From NCBI RefSeq assembly GCF_000006565.2, contig NC_031467.1:1054001-1118000 (forward strand): a stretch of 64,000 bases of DNA. Reading direction: 5' to 3'. The stretch is from Toxoplasma gondii ME49 (Eukaryota > Apicomplexa > Conoidasida > Eucoccidiorida > Sarcocystidae). The notes beneath the pieces are model-generated. The model worked only from the letters and a program-made list of their open reading frames with translations. It did not search any database and had not been told where the DNA came from. Positions 1 to 11,300 of this stretch are shown here, piece after piece; within the stretch, counting starts at the first letter, position 1; every line of letters starts with the position of its first letter. A program made the position numbers and the translations under genes.

Positions 1-274
1 CCTTTTTCCGTGGAGCTCTTTTTTTGCTTGGAGTAGGCTTTTCCGTGAAACTCCTTTCTATTGCGCTGTCACGCATATCCGCAACCTTTTGGGAGCGCTT
101 GACGGCTGTCTTCCAGAGGCGAAAGAAAATGAAACCATGTCACGTACCTCTGCGTTCAGAGATCTTTTTCACGTAAACAGAAGCGAGACATCGAAAGCTC
201 TAAAACATTTTCCAGATGTCTTCTGCGATATATATACATTATTCTAAGCTAATTCACTACACACGTATTCATGA

Positions 275-309
<35 letters not shown>

Positions 310-1125
310 AACGCACACACAGACACAGACATATTCCGCAGTATACCGCCACTCTTCCAGAGCAAAGGATATATGTGTTTGTTTGTTTATGACTCCAGAG
401 GCGTGGAGGCCCCACAGATCCTGTGTCCATTCGTGGATCCGTTGATTCGCACTGTACCTACACCTCAGATCGTCCCAGCAACTCAAGTCACACAGGCCAC
501 CGAAGTCTCGGCCTCTGTTCGCGGCTCCTCCGTTCTGTCTAAAATGGAACCGCGAGCTCGCGGGGCGACCTTTGAGTTCTCCCAAGTGAACGGTTCCGTA
601 CGCTAATCCCTGCATGTGACAGGGGAGGTGTCTCTGAGGAAACGCCGTTTTTTTTCGATTTGCGCCTCGTGCAGGCGCCAGCACCGAGAGAGATACTTTC
701 TGCGCTGCATCGCCTCCACAAAAATCGAGCGCAGCTGCATGCGAGCTTGCCTCTCGTCGACTTCCTTCGAAAACAGAACTTGACTATGTAGATCGCGCAG
801 GTCGTACGCACCGGGTGTCTCTACACGAGAGCCATGAGTTCAATGCACAGAGAGAAAGTAACGATTTTGAGACAGAAACCGCGTGGCAGTCTTCGACACT
901 CCAAAGGAAGTTTCTCGGCTGTACAGACACCCCACACCTCGTCGCACTCGGTGTTTCGAGAGACAGAGGCAGATCGAGCGCGAAAGCGCTTTGAGAACTC
1001 CAGTTCTCGCTTCCTTCTCCTGTTCATGCCAGAGTGAGTCTCGAAAAAAGCGAAGCGCGAGACGCCGTCGCCAGGCCACTCTCGCCGTTTCCTCAGCAGC
1101 GCGCATGCACAGGAACCTCTTGCCT
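1..1125. other. downstream flank of eIF3g, no gene seen
   Basis: No reading frame here shows a domain, a plausible splice pattern or a start in good context. The stretch probably holds the 3' UTR of the minus-strand eIF3g gene that ends at 1126, plus intergenic DNA. A TA tract lies at 278-306. Confidence 0.5.
278..306. repeat. (TA)n microsatellite
   Basis: An uninterrupted run of about 14 TA units. Tracts of this type recur through the introns and spacers of the window. Confidence 0.95.
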
Positions 1126-3295
1126 CTATCGGTCCCTGTTCGACGGCTTGGCCCACTCGACCTGCGCAATCAAAAAGACAGGAAAAACGAAAACTAATTC
1201 TCCTCGAAAACCTCTCTGACACAAAGGTTTTACCTCACATACATTACATACAGACAGCGATACACGCCTATATCCATATCTACACCCGTATGTATATACA
1301 TATATATTACACTTCTGTAAATATATGCCGGGTGCAGGCGGAACCTGTACGCATGGATATGGACGACTATTGAAAGGAAATACATCGCGCATGCATTTCC
1401 TCGGTTCCTTTTATCAAGGGTGACAGACTGCACTGTCACTCGGACGACAGAACGGTTGCGAAGAAAACTCATTTTTCCGTAGTGTTGCAACTTTCTCGGG
1501 GCTTACGTTGAGGAGCAAGTTGTCGTAGCCGTGACGGTTGAGTTGTCGAATTGCCCGCACCGCGTCTTCTCTTCGCTGGTAGGTGATAAACGCAAAGCCT
1601 TTGCTGCACTTCTTCTCCCTGAAAAAGACGCGCCCAGCGTACAGACACTCGACGTCATTCGTCCTGGAGCGACCCCCGCATGCACGCAGCACCCTGTCCA
1701 AGGAATGTTCCTCTGCGTATTCATTTGCATCTCCGTACGCTTCACTATTCCTCTCCTCCGGAACGACTTTCTCCACCTGTTTCCGCCTCGATTTATTGTA
1801 CTTCCACATCGCTATTTGAATTGATGGCTGTGCAAGGAAACGCTCTCGCGATTTTAAAGACCAGCTGCAGAACGTCGGCGTGGGTAGAGAAGCCTGTTCT
1901 CTCTTTCTTCTTTCGCGGAAGAAACTCTGACACTTGACCTCAAGAGGAAACAACGCAAACTCCGAACTGCACAAACCCAAGCGTCCACCCTTCCCCCAAC
2001 GTCCCCTCCCTCCTTTCCAGTTGAAACGGATACGCGTCTCCGTACTTGTCTCCTCTCTACCTACAGTTCACTCTCATGCGAAAGGATACTCCCAGAAAAT
2101 GTGTGAAGCTACTCGCAACTGCATGCACTCGACCAGGGACGCTCAACGTTCTCTGCTTTGAAAAGTGAAACGTCTGAACTGTAGGGATGAAAAGGATGCC
2201 GAGGTCCTTTTTAAGAAGCTGAAGGACTTTAAAGAGTAAAAAAACGGGAACTCAGAGCTGGTGGGCTGTCAGGAGTTGCAAGACGTCTTCGCATGCATCC
2301 AGACCAAGTAGACACGCACTTGTGTTTCGCGAGGTAGATGCGATCGATTTTGCCGATCTTTCCAAACAACTCTGTGAGGTCTTCGTCCTTGACGTCTTCG
2401 CTCAAGTTCGTGACTCGGATGGTGCACTCTTCGCGGCGTCTGTTTTCCACGTCCTTCAAGGTCTCTCCCTCCCGCCGCGCGCGCGGGATGTACCTACAGC
2501 CGAGACCGCATGCATGAACACCCCGAAAGTAAAGATGGAGAAAACAGGAGGAACGACGGCCGCAGCGAACATCGCGCTGAGGACAAGGAACAACGGGGAG
2601 ACCAAGCGAGTGCTACGGGTGAGCCCCCGCGAATGAAGACAAACAAAAGAGAGAGAGAAACCGAGAGAGCCAAGGAGAGAGGATCAAAGAAAGAAAATGA
2701 CACACACACGCACGAAGACACAGAGATGGAGCCTCGGAAAGGGAGAACACAGACGAGAACAACGAAGAGCGGCAATGCGAGACAGACACAGAGAGAGACT
2801 GCTAAAGAGAAACAAACGTAGAAAAGGAAAGGGAAATACTGAGAAGCACAATGGTAAGGAGAGACACGCATACAAAGACGTAGTGAAAGAGGGAAGAAAA
2901 GGACAAACGCAAAAACAGACGTACTTGCCAGCACCGGCCGAACGCAAGCCTGTCTCCTCATCGCCGTCGCCGCCAGCCGCGCCCTGATGCACCGAAAAGA
3001 CGTATGGAAATGTCCTCTACTTCCGAAAAAAGCTTCCAGAAGCGGAAGAAACACGAGCTCCCAACTCCACGAATTCACTCACTTCCTTGTCTCTCCCCTT
3101 TCTTTCGTAGACAAGACATCACCATCAGAAAGGTGAACCGAATTCTGTATCTGCTTCACCTACTCGTTCTTCTCTATATTCACGTATGCTCGCGCAAATA
3201 CATATACACACACATATATATACATATACATATATATATATATATACACATACATACATATCTCTACGTATACAGATACACGTATACCGTTACGT

Positions 3296-3331
<36 letters not shown>

Positions 3332-5712
3332 GTGAATGAAATGGACGGCGTCAGTGAGCGGGAGAAGTCTTTATGAATTCTTGTTTGTTGTGGAGCACCG
3401 CGTTCGCTTTGCTTCCTCGGATTTTCCGTGAGTGTCATTTTGGCAGTTTCTCACCGCCTCGTCGTCTTCTCTGAGAGCACGGAATTTTTGGCGCAAGTCG
3501 CGGGAAGTCTTCGACGGATTCAGGTCCTGGCAACAGAGAGCGGCGACGGAGAGACGCGGGCAGCGAATGAGCGCGACAAACAGAGAAAAGCAGAGGAAAC
3601 AGTGGTGAGAGAAAGAGACGCGCGCGCGGATCCAACAGCAGACGAAAAAGACGGCTTTCCCAGACTTTAATTTGCTTTTCTGCGGTTCTCAACTACCAGC
3701 TTTGCACCTGCACCAGTCGCTCTGAGTCGACACAGGTGCAGAGCCAGACGGACGGGTCGCCAAAACCAAAAGTCCGCCATAAACTAAATAAAAGATACAT
3801 GTACTTCTTTATATATATATATGTATGTATATGCATGTGTATATGCATTTGCATGTATATGCATATATGCATAAACATGCAAATAATATAAGTATATGCG
3901 TTTCGCCCAGAAAAGGTTTTTCCATCTCAGCGTAGTGACAGCCTATCCGATGACGGGGAAGCGCCGCTGCAGGGGAGGAGACTGCAGGACGCAAAGGACC
4001 TACTCCCATGTAGAAGTCATCTTCTTCCTCTTCCTCCTTGAACTTGCGTTGCTTGCTGCTGCGCGGGACCTCGATGATGATTTCTTCGTGAGATCTGAGG
4101 GGAAACGCAAAAGCTCCAAAAAGCCTCCATTGTCGCTCTCTGTTTCGCGCGTTTTCTGCGGACGCGTTTCTGTCCTTTGCACGCTGTCGCGTTGTTCTTT
4201 TCAGACTACTCGCCGTACCGGACGGTTGTGGCGCTCAGGGAAGGGTCCCCGTCCGCTGCGTCGAGGCCGAAGGGAACAATGTTCTTCCTCGCGTAGACAT
4301 CCTTGTTGATTCGCTGGCATTTGCGGATGACTTTGATTCTCTTGGTGACCTGAAGAGCGCGCCAGATCCACAGGTTCTCAACACTGCATTGCGACCGACC
4401 TGGCGCCTGCCGTCCACTCCTCCCTCGCCCCCCGCTCCTGCGTCGGCTTCTCCTCTCTCTTCTGTTTCTTCTCCTCCCGCTGTCCTTCCGGCTGTCGCCT
4501 CGCCATGTTTCCTTTTGATTCACCTCGTCTTACCTTGAGAGTTTCGCCGCGCAGAGTCTGGGTGTAGGTTGTGACGGTCTTGACGCCTTCTTCGTCCGGC
4601 TTCGTCTCGAAGCCGGTCGCAGTATTGACCAAGTCGCCGAGCTCGTAGTCGTCGTCGAGCTCGAAGTCCGCCCACTTGCGTTCTGCAGACACGCAGAAAA
4701 CCGCGGACGCGCTTCCATTCGAGGCGAGAGAGCCGCCTGAAAACGCCTGCACAACAGCCGCCGCACTCGACAACGCAGGCCGGCAGCGGCAGGAGCGCGG
4801 ACGACGGAAACTCTTCCGCGGAGACGGGAGGGAAAACAGAGAAAGAGAAAGGCAAGAGAGAGAAGGAGCAGACACAAGAGAGGAGAGTAGAAAAAAGGAA
4901 GAGAGGACAGAGGAGAGAAGAAAGAAGAAAGAGAGAGGAAACAGAGAAAAAGGCGAGAGAAGAGGCGCATTTTTGGTGAGGAAGGCCGAGACAGGCGTCG
5001 TTCACGGAGAAGAAACACCCTTGAGGGCGCCAGCGAAAAAAACGGACTGAGTGAATAGGACTCCAGAAACGGCAGAGGAGAGAAGGATCACAGTATTCCA
5101 GAGCAGAGAGAAGCAGAGAGGAGACACAGAGAAACGCCCGAACACTGCGACAGTAGGCGCGAGGTGACGGCGAAACGCAAAGAAGGTGGACGCTCCACCC
5201 GAAAGAGGTGAGAGGAAGCAACCAGGAGGACAAGCGACCCCAAGAGAAATGCATATGGGAGGCGAAGGAGAGTGAAGGAGACAGAAGACGATAGTTTCCA
5301 GAGACCGAGAAGAGACAGGAGTCGAAGAGAAAGGAAGCCAGACAGAGACAAAGTGCAGGGCGTAGGAGAGCTCAGCGTCCACGACAATTCCGAGAACATT
5401 CATCAGAGAGGAGACAAGACGACGGCCCTGCATCGTGCGAGATCGGATAAACGAGACGAAGACAACGGACGAAGAAGAGAGTTGCCCTTTTTCCAGGCGA
5501 CTCTCCCTCACCCTCGTGTGAAGCGTTCCCTCCTGCACACACAACTCCCTCCGCCCTCCTCTCTCTTCTCTCTTCTTCTTCTCGCCGCCTGCATCGGATT
5601 TGAACGTCCGCCGGCGGGGGAGAAGCGACGAAACATCAGGACAGATGATGAGGTCTATTTCAGTTGAAGAAACGCGCTGGGCGAGGAAGCTGCACGACGC
5701 ACCTGCCGCCAT
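1126..5712 (-). CDS. EIF3G: eukaryotic translation initiation factor 3 subunit G (eIF3g), nine coding exons
   Basis: RNA-binding eIF3 subunit acting on the 40S ribosome during scanning and reinitiation. Exons on the minus strand: 5712-5703, 4682-4534, 4349-4210, 4094-4004, 3526-3455, 2983-2925, 2493-2320, 1618-1507, 1161-1126. All junctions are GT/AG and phases agree; total 843 nt, 280 aa. The N-terminus carries the family WAD motif (MAAERKWADFELDDD), then KTVTTY and RRINKDV/ARKN-like segments matching eIF3g N-terminal halves, an acidic stretch, and GKYIPRARR, the equivalent of KYVPPSLR just before the RRM. The RRM spans about 199-277, with RNP2 IRVTNL and RNP1 KGFAFITY (238-245), and ends with the diagnostic VEWAKPS. 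The first coding exon holds only ten bases, but its G joins AA of exon 2 to give Glu. The 72-nt exon 3455-3526 is supported only by phase and splice sites. The zinc knuckle of human and yeast eIF3g is absent. Confidence 0.9.
3199..3334. repeat. TA/TACA microsatellite in an eIF3g intron
   Basis: Mixed (TA)n, (CATA)n and (TACA)n tracts in the intron between exons 5 and 6 of the eIF3g model. They end in a pure TA run at about 3309-3332. Confidence 0.9.
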
Positions 5713-7459
5713 TTTGAAGACAATTGAAGAGAAGCGAGGGAATTCAGCTTCCGTGGACGACGAAGAAGGCACCTGCGTAGAAGACGGCCGCAAACAGCTT
5801 TTTGCCTTTTCCAGAGAGGGACGAAGCAGCGAAGGAAACTTGAGGGTCGGCGAGACAGGGAGAGGCGCGCGGTAAGAGGGATGAAGACGCAGTGGAAGGA
5901 GGCCGCGGAGAACGGAGAAGGAAGAGGAAAATGTCTGACGGATATATGGAGAAGAAAATGCTTCTCTTCTTAGGCAGAAACAGACGAGAAGGTCCCAGAC
6001 GTCACACCAGGCGCCCCCCACACAGCAGGCGTCGCTCTTTTGCGCGAGCTTTCGAAGCAGAAAGGAAGCCAGAAAATCAGTCCGCCCGCCACGAAGCGAT
6101 TCTGCACTGTCTCCGTTTGTCTGCCGTTGCCAGAGAAGCGTGCGAGTGAGGGCATTCCTTCAGAGAGAATTTGCCTTCTCCCCGCTTTTCTCCCGGGTGT
6201 GCGGTGAAAAAGCGCGAGGATATACGCGAGGCCTCGGTTCGCCGGACAAACGCATGCACGACACCCCCCCGAGTCCCCGACCGCTTGGGGTTTCCGACAG
6301 CGACAGATCTTCTCGCGGATCTTTTCGCAGCGCGCGCAAAGTTGAAGACGAACAAGTTCTCTTGCGCGCAGTGCCTGCTCAAAAAACTCTGCTCGCGCAG
6401 AACTCGCCTCGTCTCTCGTCTCTCCTCGCCGGCCGCTCTCTGAATCCGACGCGCGCGTCTTCCGGGCGACACCCGCGGTGTACGTACACTGCGCGTGCGC
6501 GCGATTCTCGACTTTCCGGCGTCGGTTTGAGTCGCCTGTCTGCGGATTTCGGGCAGAGGCGGCGTCTCAAAAGGGACTTTTCTCGAAAGTCCGCGGCTCT
6601 TCTTCCCCACACGGTGCTCTCCGACTTCCTTCGACTTCCGCGAGCGCGCAGCCAACAAGAGAGTGGAGTGGGGTTCCTCGATCGAGACCGACAGCTAGCC
6701 GGCGCGGAGGCTTCCGGCGGCAAGTCCAAAAGTCTTGCTCGTTTCCGAGATTCCCCCTTCTTCTAGAACTTGCCGTTGAAACGCAGAAGACGGCGAGAAA
6801 ACCTCCGTGTGAAAAGGGGAGAAACGTCGCGGAACTTGACTTTCTTTTCTGGAGACTCCCCATGGGGGAACGCTCCGGGCACGGAGAGCGGGCACCGACT
6901 TTCGAAAGGCTTCCGATCGGCGCCGAGATCTTCCTGGTCGCTTTTCCTGCCTTTCTTTTTCGTTTCCAAGTATTTCGTGCTTCTTCGCGCGAAGGGCGTC
7001 GCGCGCGCCCTCCACCCGACCTCCTTCTTGTCCACTCTTCTTGCGGTGGGCGCGCAGACTTCCACGCGCGAGTGCCAGGCAGCTTGACCCCGCGCCTGTC
7101 GTCCTCGTGACTCGACAACCACAGACGCGTTTCTTTGTCGCTTGCCGACATCTGGATCTCGAGCCGTTCGGCGTTGCGTCTGCTCTCCCGGTGCGCAGAT
7201 GCAGTCTCTCTGCGCGAGACAGAACTCGACGCGAGGACTAGCGACGCTGCAGGCGCCGCGGACATGGACACCCGCCTCTTTTTTCTGTTGCTTTTTCGAC
7301 GCTGCTGCACCAATCTGGGCCTTCCTCCACTTTCCTCGCTGAGTGCCAAGGTCAGCTACTTCCCATGAAGACTCGTCGAGCATACTAGAACGCACTGCCG
7401 CTGGTTGTCACTACGCCCCGTCCTGTTCTGTAGAGGAGTTCCTCTCGCGTAGACTCATT

Positions 7460-7679
7460 GAGCTTCTCCTTTAGACGAGAAGAGCTTCTCCTTTAGACGA
7501 GAAGAGCTTCTCCTTTAGACGAGAAGAGCTTCTCCTTTAGACGAGAAGAGCTTCTCCTTTAGACGAGAAGAGCTTCTCCTGTAGACGAGAAGGGCTTCTC
7601 CTTTAGACGAGAAGAGCTTCTCCTGTAGACGAGAAGAGCTTCTCCTGTAGACGAGAAGAGCTTCTCCTCTCGCCGAGAG
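7460..7679. repeat. 22-bp minisatellite, about ten copies
   Basis: The unit GAGCTTCTCCTTTAGACGAG plus AA repeats at 7460, 7482, 7504, 7526, 7548, 7570, 7592, 7614, 7636 and 7658. Most variation is a T/G change at one position, and the last copy diverges. Neighbouring copies create GAGAAG-AG-CTTCTC, a short inverted repeat at every junction. The array lies about 700 bp upstream of the ROM5 start. Confidence 0.95.
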
Positions 7680-8365
7680 ACCATGAGCATTTGACATGAA
7701 AAAAGACTTGTTCTTGCCGTACCTTCGAGTCTGGGTCCTGTCTCTCGCACCTTTGAACTCTTAAAGAGTCGGCGCAGAGCGCTTCCAGTTCGATTCTCGC
7801 AACACAGCTTGGGTCTCGCGTCCCCCGCCGTCCTTTTCTGAAAGGTTTTTGGAGGCGGCTTTTCATTGCTGAAGAGCCCAGCTAGAGGTCCCCGGCGGTC
7901 CTCCAGAAGATGTCTTTCTAGAACGATGTCTGCGGACAGGCTTTAGGCCGTCGCAGCGGCGGATTCCAGAGTTCCCTGACAACGACTGTCTCGCACACTT
8001 GAGAAGGAGAGCGACGCGATTTCTGCTTTCTCGACTTGGCGTTGAAGTATTGTATGTCCTTGCGTTTTACGCATCAGCTCTCCTGTTCTTTGTGAAGCTT
8101 CTCACGCCATTCCCCAGTTCATCCTCCTCGTGGTTCATCAAGGAACGTTTTTCGCCCCCTCGGCACTGACCTTCGTCCTTCATCTGTTTCGACTGCGTCA
8201 ACAAGAAGACCTCGACGTTTGGTCCTTCTTCGTCAGGCCTTGCTGAGGTCCTCCCAGGATCGGTACCCTTCTTCGCTTCTCCTTCTCTTCGTCCTCTCTC
8301 GCCTCTTCTTCCTCTCCTTGTTCCCGCTCCTTCCTTTCCCCTCTCCTTCTCTGCTCGTCCTTCTC

Positions 8366-8381
8366 CCTCTCTGCCGCCAGG
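8366..8381 (+). other. candidate 5'-UTR splice acceptor just before the ROM5 ATG
   Basis: A long CT-rich tract (about 8270-8378) ends in GCCGCCAG at 8380, one base before the ATG at 8382. This is the normal layout of a 3' splice site. It suggests that an untranslated first exon lies upstream in the spacer. The donor cannot be placed from sequence alone. Confidence 0.45.
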
Positions 8382-11300
8382 ATGTCGTCGAAAGGTGGAT
8401 CTTCTCGGCTCGGCAGCAAGGACCTGAAGAAGATGACTTCTCGTACAGAGCGCGAACTGCGCGACTCCGGACGAGTGCGTGGCGAGGTGGAGCGAGTGGA
8501 GAAGCGACTTCGAGCGACAGCGAAGGTGAAGGAGCAGCCCCCAACAGGAGACTACAAACGGCGCGCCCTCGCCTCTCCTGGAGAAACAGCCGCGCCGACG
8601 TTTCTCGTCGACAGCCGAGGAATTCCAAGAAAGACTTCTTCGACTGCGCCTCGCAAGGCTACTTTACGTCCTGCGTCGTCTTCGCCGCGTCTTGCTTCCT
8701 CTTCGAGGCCTACAGAGTCGACTTTGCCCTCTTCTTCTTCTCGGGCGTTACAGGGAGCTTCTTCTTCGTCTTCTTCGCGCCCCCGGCGCCTTCACGAGTC
8801 TGCCTCTGGAAGAGGGGGAAGCGGAGGATCAGCCGGCGAACTGAGACAGGAGAAGAAAAGGTTGCCCGAGCTCGAGGCCGCGGAGGCGGCGCCCGCCTCC
8901 TGCGTCGTGGAACTCCGCGATGTGACTGCGAGAAAGGGACGCACGTCCCCCGCAACGCCTCCAGAGACTGCAGGCTCGAGTGTCTGCGGCCAAGGCAGCC
9001 ATGCGAGAACGGCGGAGAAGCTCGAAGAGGGAACAGCTTCACACAGAGACGGCTCTCGACGCGGGAGCGTGGATGCGGAGACTTGGGCGACGCCGGGCGA
9101 CGGGAGTTCCTCACACGAGTTCGAGTCTTCGCCACAACGCGAAGAGCGCATGCAGCCGCAGGAGACCGGACGCCGAGAGCTCTCTTCAGAGCCGCGCTCC
9201 GGAGACTTGACGAAGAACGGAGGGGACGGCGGACCGCGCAGACACTCATGCGCGTGGAGGAAGTGGAGAGAGCACATGATACAATCGTTCGATATCACCA
9301 CCCACCCTTTTCCTCCACGCGGAGACGGTTCCCCGAGAAGGGGGAAGTTTCTCATGATCTTCCTGACCTCCTCCGTCCTCTTCTTCGTTTTCCTTCAAGA
9401 GTAAGAAGGTGCCGCTCGTCGCGGGGACTCTATGGAGTTCACGGGGCGTTCTGGAGTCGGCGTCGCTCGAAAGTTCCGGCAAACGGATATACAGCCCTCA
9501 GAAGGCTTCTCTCTTGGTTCCGTTCGAGAGAAAGGCTGAGACGGGAGGCAGCGGCAGACAAGGCTTGCATTCGGGAGAAGCCAGAAACGCAGACGGAACT
9601 TTCGAGTCTAGACAACAAAACGGATCTCCAGTTCTCGAGAACAGAGAAAACGCAAGGAATCGCTTCTGGAGGTCCAAAAGCGAGGCCGGCCGTCCGCTCC
9701 TTTTTTTCCCTTGCGGAGAGGGAATATGCAGAGGGCGTTTTTTCGCTGATATTATTTCATCTTCGCTCAACCTCTTGCAGATGCACGCACCTCGACAGTC
9801 TCGTGTAGGAGGCATGTCGCGTTCGGCTTCCTTGTAAAAGGCGCCACCGCTGGATCATCTGTCGAGTGACAAGGCTTCGGCGTGTGTACAGCTTCCTTCT
9901 TGTTCTTTCTCTCGCATGCGGAACAAAGGTTGTCTTTCACTTTCGATTTCTCTCTCTTCTCTTTTCGCAGACTCGTGTTGAATGTGACGACATTCAACGG
10001 CAGGTGCATGTCGCCGGTGCTGTACCCCTCGCACGACGCGCCTGAGTCGGAGCGGACGGTGAGAAATGAAAGGAATACAGGAGATGCTGCGCCTCTTCGT
10101 TTTCTCCAATTGGATGTCCTTCACGCAGAAAGATTGACCCAGTTATGTGCGACCTGTCGCGAACGGTGGCAGACTCCACTCTGTCTCGTGACCTGCGCAG
10201 ACCTCGCTGTGAGGTTGAGGAGCACCGCAACTGCTGCAACTTGTTCATCGAGAGAAATGTCGTGAACCTAGTCAGGGGTTGGGAGACCCTGAAGAGCTCA
10301 AAACCACAGCGTTCGCTTGAGAGAACTCCCCGAAGCGAAAGAAAAATCTGGCGAAAAACTTCGCCTAGTTCCTTGCACTTTTAAGCTTGCTTGGAAAAAT
10401 GGTTTGTAGTACGCGGTAAACTGAAGGTGACACCAGTGTGACAAAAGCACAAAAAGCAGGAAAGCCAGTGGGTGAGCGAAGCGGAAGGAACCAAGTTGTG
10501 CGGGCCGCCCCTCTGCGTTGCTTCTTGCGCGAGTTTCTTTCTCGCGTTTGGCCTTCTGTTTCTCTCTCTGGTTTTCTCACACTCTCGCGTTCTCTCCGTC
10601 GTTGGTCGACGCATGCATCATGCGACTGTGCTCACACCCGTTGTCCTGGAGGCCTTTCTAAATCCGGCGAGACTTGTCCTCTCGTCGGCTGTCTCTCTCG
10701 TGACTATGCCGGTTCTCGTTTTTCGTGCTCTCTGCGTTTTTCGCGTCTTTTCACTTTTTTGTTCACATGGTCGTCCCTTTCCGCTGCACTCGCGATTCGT
10801 CGGCGTTTTATCTCTTTTTCTTCTCTCCTCTCTTTCTTTCGCGTCGTCTACAACTTTCTTCTCTCCTCGCGTCTGCTCACGCCTGTGTCTGTTTTGGGCG
10901 CCGAGCTTCACCGTCCTCACAGAAACTGTCGATTCGCTTTCTCCTCGCTTTCTGCGGCATTCCGTTCTCAGCCTCGAGTCATCAGCTTTGGGTACGGCGC
11001 CTGCGAGCACAATCTCGGTGTGTCTCTGTTCCGGAGAGAGGAGACGAAGAAGGATCCGAGAGGCCGGTGGACGCCAGGGCCGCTGACGGAACGGTGCGCC
11101 TCGGGGCGCTGCGCCAGCGACGATGGCTGGCCTTCTGACCTCGTTCAGCGAGGACGCGCGCAGCGCTCGCCTGCCGCGTTCGACTCTCCGAACCGTAAGA
11201 AGTCGAAGACCAAGACCAGTGGGTGTTTCTGAAACCTCTCCCCCGCTGTGCATGCTCTGCATGTCCATTTTTATATATATCGAGATATGCCTGTACATGT

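Larger units (their letters stand above)
5713..8381. other. divergent spacer between eIF3g and ROM5
   Basis: The two flanking genes are transcribed outward, so this 2.7 kb must hold both promoters and both 5' UTRs. It is GC-rich between about 6100 and 7400, which leaves long open frames on both strands. None has a recognisable domain. A 22-bp minisatellite sits at 7460-7679. The last 100 bases are strongly pyrimidine-rich and end in CAG just before the ROM5 start codon. Confidence 0.6.

Noticed and set aside
6567..7349. Open frame of 260 codons on the minus strand in the eIF3g/ROM5 spacer
   Set aside because: GC-rich sequence keeps several frames open on both strands; composition is Arg/Ser-rich without a motif or splice logic.
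7735..7815. Possible tRNA: GTTCGATTC resembles a T-loop
   Set aside because: No matching D-arm, anticodon arm or acceptor stem could be paired around it.
11041..11140. Possible frameshift in ROM5 exon 3, because other frames look equally coding-like
   Set aside because: The phase from exon 2 and into exon 4 both demand the chosen frame, and the summed length of 841 codons fits the family member.
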